Shown in pieces: positions 1-11,075 of a DNA stretch of 33,898 nt. Below the pieces are notes generated by a model. The model saw only the letters and a program-made list of their open reading frames with translations. It ran no database searches and had not been told where the DNA came from. Position numbers and translations under genes: made by a program. The first letter of the stretch is position 1. Each line of letters begins with the position of its first letter. Source of the DNA: Branchiostoma floridae (Eukaryota > Chordata > Leptocardii > Amphioxiformes > Branchiostomatidae); NCBI RefSeq assembly GCF_000003815.2, contig NC_049981.1, positions 22,716,607 to 22,750,504 of the forward strand, read 5' to 3'.

Positions 1-8
1 AAAGAAAG

Positions 9-102
9 TATAGTATCATAGCATGGTATAGTATAGTATTGCATGATATAGCATAACATGATATAGCATAGCATGATATAGCATAGCATAGCATATGATA
101 TG
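9..102. repeat. ATAGC-type AT-rich satellite
   Basis: The sequence is an imperfect tandem array of five-base words (atagc, atagt) mixed with catgat. The most regular part is the last 50 bases, where atagcatagc alternates with atgatatagc. It begins at the very edge of the window, so the true array may extend further left. The mixed units point to an old array or to replication slippage at several unit sizes. No coding potential. Confidence 0.85.
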
Positions 103-3100
103 TCAAACCATGGTGTTGTATAGCATTCCTAGTGTAGTATTGTATCTATATGTGCTCGCCTGTTCACAGTATGCGCAACGGTCGTAACGCGTTAACTTGT
201 GGTTGAGTAATCTGCAAGAAGGCGACCACAAAGTCTTTATTTTATGCACGTAAATATTGATATATACTGATGGCAAAGTCTTCAGAAGATTCCTTATGTT
301 GACGGGAGCGTTGTACGATATGCAGCTATTCTGTACATACGGAATAAGCTAAGGCATATTTACACAGAGAACGTTAAGGGGTCTAAGGAAAGAGCTAAGT
401 ATGTCATACGTGTGCCGTTATATGAGCAAGCCAGGAGGAAATAGCAAATTTATTAGCCGTTGGGGAAAACTCTGGAAATCCAATATTGTCGTTGTCTATC
501 CGCCGTTTTAACCTTAATAGGTTTACTGCGCAATAAGTGGAACTTTATTACCTGTGCGATGGTTATTCATCGGCTAAGCGATTACTTGTAACCGTAGGGG
601 AAGTCGCACGTTCTGCCTACAGGTGAGCAATGAATACACGTTATGGTGCGAGTTGGTAGCTGCCAAAATGGCTATACTCTGACGTTGCTGCTTGGGTTTT
701 CCTCTTCCGTATTTGCAAACTATTGAGAAACATGCCCTACCACCGCCACAAACGCACAAATGATGTCACTAGTCGTTTTACCGGAGTGTGACATGTGTTT
801 TTCTTCCCAACCTAACCTTCACCTACAACAAACCGACGATACACTTGAATATGGAGAAGATGGATATTTAAAGCAACAATTACTTAAGTCAATCCATCGA
901 GGTACTCAAATCCCCGTCCTTATATGCATACTTGCCTCCTCTTATATGTTGAGATGTATCTAAATCCGACAATAGCTATAGAATACAGTGTAGTAGCGTC
1001 ATTGAATCTATGGATACCACCTCGGGTCATGGAAATTACAAAAAGTAACGTCAGCTACGTACAAAGCAACTTGGCATGTTTCTGATCAAGACAGGTCGAG
1101 AACTACCACGCAGAGGCACATCGCATTCCTATATTTCACAACACGTACTCAGTTTCACATTGTGGTCTTCTTCTATTGGGAGTATTATGAAATGATTCAC
1201 GGCCATGTATGTTCGAGAAAACATCATATTTTTTTCCATGCTATGCATATGTAAAACTCGGTATTTTGCCGCTAGAGCTACGGTTAACATCTAGAAATGT
1301 ATATCTTCTTTTGCTTTGAGGCCTGCATTGGTGGATCGTACGTCATTCTGCGATGGATCTACTTAATGTATACATTTATCAGTAGTACATACGGATATTT
1401 ACTCCCCGCCATTTTGACATTTGGAGAGATAACGCTATATATAGCTTCCTGGGTGTTTGGTACTCTCTGGTAATCCCTGTCAATCGCGTTGGGTTATGAT
1501 AGATTCATGTCAAATAACATGCCTGTCTGGGACCAATTTCCAGAAAAACGAAATGTAGCATTCTTAGAATTACACTCGATTGTTTGTGAAAAGTGTTGTT
1601 GCTGGTGATTCTGTACTGTGAACAAGACTGCCCGATAGAACTAGAAATCCGAATACATACAACAGTATATTTCTACATTTCCTATGCATGTGAGTCGTCA
1701 TATTCAAAGATGACTGCTATGAAATATCAACATCCACAGCAACTTCTCCAGCCTTTCAATTCACATATAGATCATGGTTACCCAGGCTAACCAATCACAA
1801 CATCCCTTACAAAGACACACGGTGTGGAAACAGAGAAATATATCTCATCGTGATTAACGTGGAATAAATAAATCTTACTCAAGCAATCCTTGACCTTGAA
1901 GAGACTTTGTTGAAACGAGTGGATCAGAAAGAATGCCCGAGCGTTCAGGACGGCTTGTAAGGGTTGATTTATGGAAGAAGGATTGCGAAAACACGAAATG
2001 GGATTTAGAGCGACTTAAGTTGGATGAGCTTTTGAGTAAAATCGATGAAAAGGGGCTTCGTGAGACATGTGTATTGATACTAACTACCTAGAGTGGTAGC
2101 TGAACAGTATATAAACCACTGTTGAGCGAGAAATGGAGTAAATTCGACTAGACTGCGGGGATGTTAGCAATAGATTTACCCATGGGAACTCGATACAGGA
2201 TGTTCTTGTTCCCTGGGTGAAGTTCTTTTCGTATATCGCAGGGGGCGCTTTTGAGCCACATGGGACACGGTTACTCAACAGTACATTTTATGTGTGGGCT
2301 AGTTACATCCCTAACGAGGTCCACAAACACTATCACACGTAATTGTGTAAAATCATTCTCTCTGTTATTTGAGGGCTCGGAGGAATTTACACCAGGATAT
2401 GACTGGGTGATATGTGACCATAACATGGAATCTTTTCCCATAGATGTGCAGTCAAATTGTTGAAATATAAAAGAGTTCTAAGCTGATTTGAACTTTTTTA
2501 TTATCTCATGGATTCTAAAATTTACATAGTCGTAAGAAATCGGTGACGTATACTAACCCAGATGTGTTATTTGATAGTTACACCTAAATTTGTTGGTGCA
2601 CCGAACTAAAAAATCAATTGGATTTATAACTTGTACGCTTTATATCAAAGCGAAGTATCTTTTAATTTTCTCCTGAAACATAAATTTGTCATGTACTCAA
2701 CACAACAGGGAAATTAGAAACACAAAATTATCAAGATCTTCCAAAATATATAGTATAGCGTTGCCAGGTTCCTCCAGGAAAATACACCCTTTTTATCAGA
2801 ATTCCAGGCGTGTAAACACACGGATAGACATATCCATGAATCAAAGGCAAAAGTCTGAAACCGCGGGCTAGGGAGTTTCCAGTTAACATCAAGAAAATGA
2901 AAGGGAAAAAAAGTAGACCACATATCCATCTATCTCAGCGCGCTATGTGTCTCCACTCTGACACAGCCGCACACACCGCACGTATGAGGCACCGAGGCGC
3001 GGGATTACATTCGGGACGATACCCGCCGACGGCACAGGACGTCTCCCGCTTTCTTTACCGTATAATTAGGCCCCTGGGAGAGTGTCCACTTTGACAAATG

Positions 3101-4030
3101 AAAGGTAACGTTGTACGATATGAACACGAAGACAAAGCCATGGAACGACAGTAACCTCCATGTTTCATATACCTCCGAGAGAGAAGAATTTACAGTTATT
3201 ATATAGCAATGCAGATACAAACCATTACAGCCATTGCCTTCAACACTGACAACAGTACAAGCACTCTCCAACATTTTATAAGGCTTATAAAGTTTTTTTC
3301 TTCATTTGTACGTAGCTTTGAACTAATGCGACGTTGAAGTTTGTGGGGCTGTTGAGGAGTATTCGCGTCCGAATGCTCCAGATCTACCAAGCGTACATAA
3401 AGGTCCATTAAGTCGACAAGTATCTTCATCAAGGGGAGGTCACGGGAGTTAATTAAAGACAACAGGGGTACAAAAGAAAATGGCAGAAAGGACATTTTCC
3501 CGCATCGTTCCCCGTAATGTCGTTCTTCGTTGAAGGGTTCACTGTTATCTGTTACTGTGCCGATGACATGTGGGACGGGGCCACCTACAGACTTCAAAGC
3601 TTGTATCCAAAATAAGGTTAGAAAGGACCTCTGAAATGGACTCCTTAACATCATATCAGCTTATATACATATCGTGTACTGTGTAAAGGGGCAGTAATGT
3701 GCTCATTGTTGGAAGCATAGAAATTTCTTTTAGTGTTGCTCTTCTTTTTTTTTTTCTTCGGAGAGTGAGCAAACTCGTCCATGATCCCACTATCGTCTGA
3801 TGACCCACACAGTAGGAGAGATACCGAAGAAATCCGATACCTTAAATACTGTCCATTTTCTCTCCTGTCATTTAGAGAAGGTGTCACTTAAGGGCATATT
3901 TGTGAGATAGCCGAAGAAATTAAGGTCTCGCCATTAGCCCAATACCCTTGTGGTGACCTCGAGAGGATAATGTCTGCGAGGGACTAGTGATTAAGTATGT
4001 CCAAAAATTGTCAAAAAATATGGGTTATTA
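103..4030. other. Unremarkable AT-rich non-coding sequence
   Basis: No gene, RNA gene or transposon end is recognised here. Open frames reach 151 codons (3199-3654, minus), but none shows a known domain or protein-like composition. A poly-pyrimidine run lies at 3741-3757. One extended nuclear-receptor half-site, TTGACCTTGAA (1890-1900, the NR5A/ERR type TCAAGGTCA on the minus strand), is the only notable motif. I see nothing else to annotate. Confidence 0.6.
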
Positions 4031-4035
4031 CCTAC

Positions 4036-4070
4036 GTTTTCTGTTTGTTTGCTTTCTGTTTGTTTGTTGT
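4036..4070. repeat. TTTG/TTTC simple repeat
   Basis: Two near-identical blocks of ctgtttgtttg separated by ctttct make a short tetranucleotide repeat. It is low-complexity sequence with no further meaning visible. Confidence 0.75.
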
Positions 4071-4388
4071 CCTGGTGTGCGTGCAAGTTTGTCCTACTGT
4101 ACCGTTCCCTAGGTGACGGGCTGGAAAGTGGAAAATGGAGTACCTCGAGCCTTCCAAGATGGAAGGTTAGTTTGGCTCGGGTCCAAAGTTGTCCCGCAGG
4201 TTTGTTCTATGTCATGTTACGTCACATAATACTCGACATCTGCATGCAGGATAACAAGTCAAGGACACAGACCAACAGTTCAAAAGCTTGTAGTACTGAT
4301 ACGGTTAAGTGCAAAAATGGAAAATTAATCACAACCCATTTAAGACTTAGTCACTCGTGGAACAGAAAAGCACTTTCTGGAAAAGAAA

Positions 4389-4664
4389 ATGGCGGCCATC
4401 GATGATCACCATCCACTGTCATTGATGTTACATATGCTCATAATCATAGTCATTCTCGTCCTAACATATGCTCATATGCTACAAGGAACTACTAAAACAT
4501 CAGAATCTTCTCATAATGAAACCTCTAGCTTATTTCTTTTTTCTTCAGAGACTCGCAACCTTGACGGGAGAAGGGCATACAATATGGGAAGGGTCATTAA
4601 CACTATCTATTGCTGCTCTATCGGCAACAAACGCTCGTTAGAACTTATCAATTCAGGAATCTAA
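4389..4664 (+). other. Unrecognised 91-codon open frame with one hydrophobic segment
   Basis: The open frame starts in a favourable context (A at -3, G at +4: gaaaATGGCGG). It begins MAAIDDHHPL, followed by a strongly hydrophobic stretch at residues 14-28 (MLHMLIIIVILVLTY), which could act as a signal anchor. The rest is Ser/Thr-rich with no known domain. The start overlaps a YY1-like motif (AAAATGGCGGCC), so the good ATG context may simply be a transcription-factor site. Length and composition are compatible with chance. I list it as the most protein-like of the short ATG frames, not as a gene. Confidence 0.12.
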
Positions 4665-7035
4665 ATGGCATTCGCAGCAGAACATGGCTCCTTCGTGGTT
4701 ACTATACCTGCGGGCAAGATACAAAAACGTTTCTTTGTGTCTTGATTACACCTTGCCATAAGATTTTAAGAATATTGCCAAAGTCTTAGATAAAACAGGA
4801 TAAATCACCTAAACAGTAGCATTAACAATGACTGTATCTAAAACGTAAAAACCATAACAGTTTTTGCTTTTCATCGTGTTCTATGTCTAATTTCTTCAGC
4901 CGAAACTTCTCAATCCCTCGAGCCCTATTGCGCTAAGCCACAACCTTGAAAACCGTCACTGATAAGCAACTTTTGCATATAGTTTTTGTCGACATCGTCC
5001 ACTGGTAGTTGTTCACTAGAGATCGCGTAATTATTCTTCACGCTGTACGGCTGGAACATATTTGTTGTGTTCCCCAATGTAAGACATTTCCCTACTGTAC
5101 AACACTACTCTTTTGTTGAAGCTTTCTTACATTCAGATACAGTGTACCCAGGCAGTAAAAGACATAACAGCCTAACAAAATCACATATAATAAAACTTGC
5201 TGGTTGAGAATATTTCCGTAGGGTTGCGCCCTCCCCTATCCCTTGACATCTTTGAGAACTTATTTCAGATATGAAGCTTTAATCCACCACATATTACAGT
5301 TGAGCTTTAGGTCATGCTGAGGAAATAGCCTTTCAACAGCCGTCAATCAGAACGCTGCTGAACCGCGTGGTTTTCCTCAAGGTGAACATTGAGAGGACTT
5401 TGATTTAGGGCATCTCCTCCGGTTTCCGTCAACAGCTCCACGGTATGGTCGTGTTGGATCTGTGTGGATTTAGAAAGGACCGTTCTTATGGCCATGTAAT
5501 ATAGCGTACCTCTGTGGCACTTGGAATATGTTAGCATCTGTAGGACACCCTTCTCCTAACTGTTGAAGAAGAGAACGTTATCGTGTGATATACCTGGTAC
5601 AATGTGCGATTTCAATGATCCTCAGTTTTAGGTAGACCGTCTTTTAGATTAGATTTCAGTGCAAAGCAAAGATGTAAATCAAGATAGTTTAGTGTGTTCA
5701 ACGTTGTATTCAACGCAATGGTTATGTAACTATCATCTCAACTCACGACAGAATATGACATGAAACATGGAACATGACAAATTGGATACCGTCTGCAATA
5801 CTGAATATGAAAGATTGTACTGAATTTACTGTCAAAATATTCACTATGGTGAAAGTGAATGATTTGTGGGACATAATTCTGTTCTGATTTAAGGATTGGC
5901 AAGGGATCAATCATCGTTTAAGATGACCTGGTTTGGCCCCTGACCGTACATGTCTCTCAGAGCTGCATGTGCATCGTCTTGTCTGGTCTATCCGTGAGTG
6001 GTCCTCTGACAATAAACCATTCGGCCCTCTCGGTAACACAAGACTAAGCAACTGGGCCAAACCTCTTGATATGTGTTGACGCCTGACTTGTTTTAATACA
6101 GGAAAAGTAGAGACAGAAATCTGTCACTGTTAGCACTTAAGCACAATAAAAACGGTTGGAGAAACAGGCTGTGGTGACCCGATGAAACTCGAGCATCCCC
6201 GTCGGGTTGCCGACCTGGTTCCATCCCTGGTCTTCAAACTTTATCACTCACGCTGGGTCACGGAGGGCAGATCTTTTGACGGAAAAGGGAAACAAGCCTG
6301 CCTGTCGGTGTGACGCGAGGGGCCAGCTTGGCTTTCGTCAGCCCCACACTTGGAGACTGATGTCAGCGAGGCTGGGTATATACAGACACAAACATCGGGC
6401 ATTCCGGGGAAGTCTGCAGCCTCAAGCGTTTGTTGCGAACATTCCGACCCTTTTTCATGATGCCTGCATATATAGTACTCTGCTGGTGTACCGACATGCA
6501 TATGACGTTTACAACGATTCTACTAGCCATAGCTGCCGAATTCTTGAAAAGAAAAAGACAACTGCCAATGAACAACTTTCCCAAAACTTAATGTTTAAAT
6601 GATACCATTGGCTTTGTTACCTTTGTTGTAGTTATTTTGTTTGTTTGTTGGGATCTTGAGAGGTAAAGAATACTTTTTGGGTGGCTTTGAAGCAAGATAA
6701 TTATTTCATAATTAGCCGATTGACAATTGTACCTTGTGTTTGCATTGTCAATGATTCAAGACGTCTACAATAGCATATACGGCTAGATTGCTGCCTAAAA
6801 ATATATACCGCAGTCAGCAGAGTAGGTGGTAGGGTATTTTTCGTATTGTCCGAAAACGTATATTTCAGCGTTCTCAAACAATGAACTAACTCATGTTTGT
6901 TTTATTGTAATGTACATCTATTCATTCTATATTCTTTGTTTCTCTTATCTCTTGCAAAAAAGAAGGTCGAAAAGTCTATAATCTAATTAATTGAATTGTT
7001 GTTTGCTGCATAGAGGTTCGCATTCCGCGTCATCT
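4665..7035. other. Plain non-coding sequence
   Basis: Nothing is recognised apart from a short TTTG run near 6640. The 131-codon frame at 6207-6602 overlaps two minus-strand frames in a locally GC-richer stretch and has no known domain. No transposon ends, tRNA boxes or long inverted repeats were seen. Confidence 0.55.
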
Positions 7036-7039
7036 CTTT

Positions 7040-7345
7040 ACGTGATTACATTTGAACATAATTGATGATGATAGATTCTTTACAAGTCATCGAATAACAT
7101 TAACGTCACGCCAAACAAGATTACACACGTTCCTTCCGTTATTTATTGAGCAATGTCAAGGCAAATGGAAACAGGGCAACCCCATCTTCGTGTTTATTAA
7201 AATGAAAATGGGCGTCGGGTCAAAGGTCGCGAAACAAAATGGCGGCTGATGCCCTTTAATTATAAGACACCCTCCGTCTTAATGCCGTTTGTGTGGGCCT
7301 CGGTTAATTGGATTTTCCCAGCCAGCGGGTCGGGAGTAAAGTCTC
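7040..7345. promoter_or_regulatory. Candidate enhancer island with DR1 nuclear-receptor site
   Basis: This block is GC-richer than its surroundings and dense in binding-site-like words. It holds a direct repeat of nuclear-receptor half-sites spaced by one base, GGGTCA-A-AGGTCG (7217-7229), the DR1 arrangement bound by HNF4, COUP-TF and RXR heterodimers. Next comes a YY1-like AAAATGGCGGC (about 7236-7246), then TTTAATTATAA and GGTTAATTGGATT homeodomain-type cores. The motifs are read directly. That they act together as an enhancer, or that the block is conserved, is inference; only cross-species alignment could show it. Confidence 0.35.
7217..7229 (+). promoter_or_regulatory. DR1 nuclear-receptor element
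   Basis: Two half-sites, GGGTCA and AGGTCG, lie in direct orientation one base apart. This matches the established DR1 consensus (AGGTCA-N-AGGTCA) with one change in each half. Occupancy is not shown by the sequence. Confidence 0.4.
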
Positions 7346-7465
7346 TAGCTATCTTACCACTTACTACGCTCAGCTCCTTATAGTTTCTACTCGGGCCTTT
7401 AGGCGTTTCAGAAAGGACGTTTAAGTTGAAGATTTGTTGGTAGATCTTTACTCAACTAACGCGAA

Positions 7466-7782
7466 TTTTCTGAAATTTTGAAAGATTTTTTATGGCGGAA
7501 GTTTTTTTAACTTATCAGGATACAACTTAATAGGGTATAATCCTATATCCTATCGGCTGTTTTAGAATATCACCGTGTAAATCTATACATTAAATGGCAT
7601 TTGCTTGTTACATGCAAAAGGACTCTTTTCTGAAATATTGAAAGATTTTTCATGGTGGAATTTTTAACTTATCAGGATACAACTTAATAGGGTATAATCT
7701 TATATCCTATCAGCTGTTTTAGAATAGCACTGTGTAAAGCTATGCATTAAATGACATTTGCTTGTTACATGCAAAAGGTCTC
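7466..7782. repeat. 160-bp tandem duplication, two copies
   Basis: Copy 1 is 7466-7625 and copy 2 is 7626-7782. Both run from TTTTCTGAAA to GCAAAAGG(A/T)CTC with scattered substitutions and a few small indels. Shared landmarks are TTAACTTATCAGGATACAAC, the TATCCTATC word and CATTTGCTTGTTACATGC. There are no terminal inverted repeats or flanking target duplications, so this looks like a local tandem duplication, not a transposon. The divergence suggests it is not recent. Confidence 0.9.
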
Positions 7783-8629
7783 AATTACCAGCGTAGAGCT
7801 TTTGCATGATTCTTATATTCATTGTTATTGCAAGCCGGTACGGTGTATGCTTATGGTAAGTAAGTCAAGTATCTGTCCATATTGTTAGCAAATATTTGCA
7901 TTTTTCTAGTGTATTGCGTCAAAAGACATTGCCTATTGTTGTACGATGAATCAATTGTAGCGTTTTGGGTACTTAATGCTAACTCCACTGGGATGAGAGT
8001 TGATAATATTCAAACGCAAAAGGTCACAATTTGACTAATGAGAACTTAATTTGTTAGAAATCGACAATATCGTTGGATATGCCATGTACGTGTTTTGACA
8101 TTGTGCAAAGAAAACAACACTAATTTCATATCCCGAAGACTAAAGTTTGAGTGCATTGTTCAGAGTCTTCAAAACACTAGATTCTGAAAACTAACCAAAT
8201 GATTTACTAGTACTTAAACTTTTCAGGTATGTACTATTGATGTAATTATCTAAATCTAATATCATACCTACTTATAATTATGAAAAAGAAAATGACGTAA
8301 TGGGACTTTCCTTCACAAGACTCATAAGTAATATCAACGATTGTCAATCTCGTGGACAAGTTTTTTTCCTCGACAAGGAATGCTCGAGTGAATGTATGAG
8401 TAGATAAAGTATCTTAAGAGTCTGCCCGTTTTTAGGACTTTCATAGGACGGAGACAGTTGGGTGACTAAAACCTGGATTAATATGACCAGTATGACTGTG
8501 AATGATAATATGATTTGAAAGACAACAAAGCAAGTAAAACAAAATAAACTTTCATTGATCATTAAAGCAATTTGAATAGGAGTTTTACTAGCTCAATGAC
8601 AGTTCAGCGGTTGCCGCCTCAGTGAACGA
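7783..8629. other. Plain AT-rich non-coding sequence
   Basis: No gene, repeat or structured element was recognised. A CAG|GTATGT donor-like word at 8226 has no convincing partner acceptor that would define an exon. Confidence 0.55.
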
Positions 8630-9555
8630 AAGCGTAGAACGCACTTTCAAAACTGATCGGCGTTAAAGCATGTGGCTCACTCAGAATCCGTTCTATAGGA
8701 CTTCAGTCAGTGCAGTCTTGACTCTGGCGTGGCGGGAAAATCCCGCCATCTTCTCGCGAGAATTCACTGATGGACCTGCGTTCACCTTGTCGTTTGGTTT
8801 TCCAGTCAGCGTCACCTGCGCCGCGGCTTAGACGCAAAGTGGCATCTCCCGGGTACATCGTTCTGAAATGGCGGTAAAACACCGCCAGGATCAACAGATA
8901 CCACTTTAGTTTGCCCCTCACCTCAACGCGCTTTCCTGAACTCTCAACTACTCTCTGACAGAAACACAAAAAAAGGTTCCTTCACTTTCGTTTATTGTCC
9001 GAGTTCAAGCCCCCAAAGGCGACATAATAAAGCTTCGTCATTTGTCAAAAGAAAGGAGGTCTCGGGGGCCTTGTTAAATGGTGGCAAGGCGCATTTGCGT
9101 AAGAGCCTTGGCGGCCACTTTACGACGGGGATAATCCAGTACATGGACATAACCCGCGTGGCGTTGGACGTTTTAGCGATAATTAATGCGTTCCGACGGT
9201 GCCTGTGATGTGATCTCTGTACCAAATCTGAGTCTTAGCGCTCGCGATTTGCTGCAAATGCCCCGCTGATGACTGGAGCCGAGCGAATACAGTCCGAATC
9301 CCCTCTCTCGGCAAGTGCTGGCGACGTTAACCCTCGACCCGTGCGGCTCAGGGGGAACATTTCACCCGTTCATTTTCTTTGGTCATCGTTGCAAGAGACG
9401 GTTTGATGCCTGGCCCGGAGGCACGAACATATCCTGTCGTTTATTGCCCTTCATTGCTTTTACGCTTGTCCGTGCCCATCTAGTCGAAATGAAAGGTTGC
9501 TCGAGTCAAAAAGTGCTGAGCAGGCAGCCTGCTTTTAGAGATGAGGCGCTATAAT
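8630..9555. promoter_or_regulatory. GC/CpG-richer regulatory island
   Basis: About 900 bases stand out by many CG dinucleotides in an AT-rich background. The left part carries the promoter-like cluster annotated separately. The 9000-9290 part contains GGGATAATCCAG (an Otx/Pitx/Gsc-type TAATCC), TAATTAATGCG (homeodomain core), CATTTGCG and GCTGCAAATGCC (POU-like), and TTTGTCA (TALE-type core). Open frames on both strands (8703-8969 and 8992-9225 minus; 9315-9554 plus) show no known domain and are expected in CG-rich DNA with few stop codons. Possible roles are a promoter or CpG island of a transcript not recognised here, or a conserved enhancer. Confidence 0.4.
8731..8762 (-). promoter_or_regulatory. 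E2F palindrome + YY1 + TCTCGCGAGA promoter cluster
   Basis: Three core-promoter-type motifs overlap within 32 bases. GGCGGGAAAATCCCGCC (8731-8747) is two opposed E2F-type sites sharing the AT centre. GCCATCTT (8745-8752) is the reverse complement of the YY1 core AAGATGGC. TTCTCGCGAGAA (8751-8762) is a perfect 12-bp palindrome containing TCTCGCGAGA. In animals these are known motifs of TATA-less, CpG-type promoters, and YY1 sites there usually read AAGATGGC along the transcript. That orientation would suggest minus-strand transcription. No TATA box or coding exon was recognised nearby, so a real start site is inference. Confidence 0.45.
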
Positions 9556-10695
9556 GATCAATCATATGTGTACTCTTCTAGCCATACAGAAATGGGCCGG
9601 TCATGAACAGGCAATAAGGGACAGCTATTTATCTATTAGTTTATATCTTGCTACCTTAGTATACCCGACTACAATTATTTGCGTGTTCTTTTCAATTAGC
9701 AGAATTTCTCTGATTTTAATTGACATTTTTGTATCATGGCACCCGAGTTTTTTTAGTGATGTCACGATTTCCATGGCCCTCATAACTGCTAAGTGGGTGT
9801 TGGGAAATTTACGACAACGGTTTTCTTATAGATTTTCTTTGCGCTCGCCCTGCCACGAGACGAGCTTACGAGCGGGTTCGGTGAAGTGAGTCACATTATC
9901 TCCCGGGTTTAGGACGGAATCAAAGAGGATAGCTTTTAAAGCCATTTTGTTGGATAGCATATGGCGACGAGGCCATCACTTTCGATTTCAAGCAAGCGTT
10001 ACTTCTCCAGGTGAGAGTGCAAACAGAGGAAAGTTTCGCGCATCGGAGACAGTTGTTTCGATTTTCAGCTGAAATTCTTCCTCTTAAGCTTTTTTCAAAC
10101 TTTCGAACTAAATGTTCATTTACGTTGTGGAAGGTTATACAAGATAACAGCAACAAGATACAAACGTTACGTAAGTTAACTGCTGAGACAACATTTACAC
10201 ATTAATTCATATAGTTTGGCCATGGGCTGAATGTCTGTTACACTTCAGATTCTTTTCAGTCACTAACGAAATATAGAGGATCCTATCTGAGACATCTGAC
10301 TGTTCAAAACTGGTTGCTTAAGCTTGTAATAGATAAAGTTTTCTTTGTGCAAATGTACAGTTTCTTCCAAAGTATACGTACTTTCCCAAAACACTTTCCG
10401 ACTGTGCTCACATCTGTGTACAGAAGAAAACGCTTAAAACGCATGAAGTGAATGTCAAATTTCCAGTATTATACATTAGTGCAACCCTCCAGTCTCCGTT
10501 TAACGTCAGAGAATGTACACTTCTACGATTCCCTCCCTCTAATTACCATAAACACCTATCCAACAAAGTAATGAGGCAGAAGTCTTCTTTCTATGCTAGT
10601 TTTCTCCTTCCCGCTACCTTTATCACCACCCAGGTAGTACCCGCTATAATGTAACAGTAATAAGGAAGCGTTAAACTCCTTCAAAGCAAATCCAC
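9556..10695. other. Mostly plain sequence with one weak first-exon candidate
   Basis: The 111-codon frame at 9554-9889 is hydrophobic in its middle but not recognised. At 9961 an ATG opens a frame (MATRPSLSISSKRYFSR) that runs into a good donor, CTCCAG|GTGAGA, at 10010/10011. See the finding for this position. No repeats or transposon ends were seen. Confidence 0.45.
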
Positions 10696-10699
10696 TGAC

Positions 10700-11075
10700 C
10701 GGATAATTGCACGACAGTGGCCGCAAATAGTATCTCCTACGGCGAGCTCAGCTGTAAACAGTCATTAACTTTGATTGGATCAGAAAGAAGGACGCCTTCG
10801 AAAATGGGATTTACGTGCGAGCGGTTCATATCACATTTTTCAGAAACAGTAAAGGCCCACATCCCCGCTACCTGTCCGCCTAAGTCGGCCCGTAAAGCGG
10901 TAATTGCTTGTTATTATTTTGACTCCTGCTAAGACCAACACGGGGCATGACGTGATTCACAGTTGTAGTCGGTATAACGTTATTGTGAGGATTTGTCACA
11001 AACCTGGAACATTCCTAGCTAAGTCGCCGTATAGTCCCCGGGCTTTCTGTTTGATTGGTGCGGCAAATGGAGATA
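10700..11075. promoter_or_regulatory. Candidate enhancer island (E-box, FOX, TCF, PBX-like sites)
   Basis: In about 30 bases the block packs CAGCTG (10749-10754), TGTAAACA (10753-10760, forkhead core), CTTTGAT (10769-10775, TCF/LEF core) and TGATTGG (10772-10778, PBX or CCAAT-box type). Further right are GGTAATTGCT, CATGACGTGATTC (CRE-like) and TTTGATTGGTGCGG. It is GC-richer than its flanks. The motif density is read from the sequence; enhancer function is inference. The short frames here (70-71 codons) have no recognised domains. Confidence 0.33.

Noticed and set aside
3199-3654. 151-codon minus-strand frame
   Set aside because: No recognised family and mixed composition. Overlapping minus-strand frames at both ends suggest a locally stop-poor patch.
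9554-9889. 111-codon plus frame with hydrophobic middle
   Set aside because: Hydrophobicity follows from T-rich codons (Ile/Leu/Phe). No family is recognised and there is no supporting start context.
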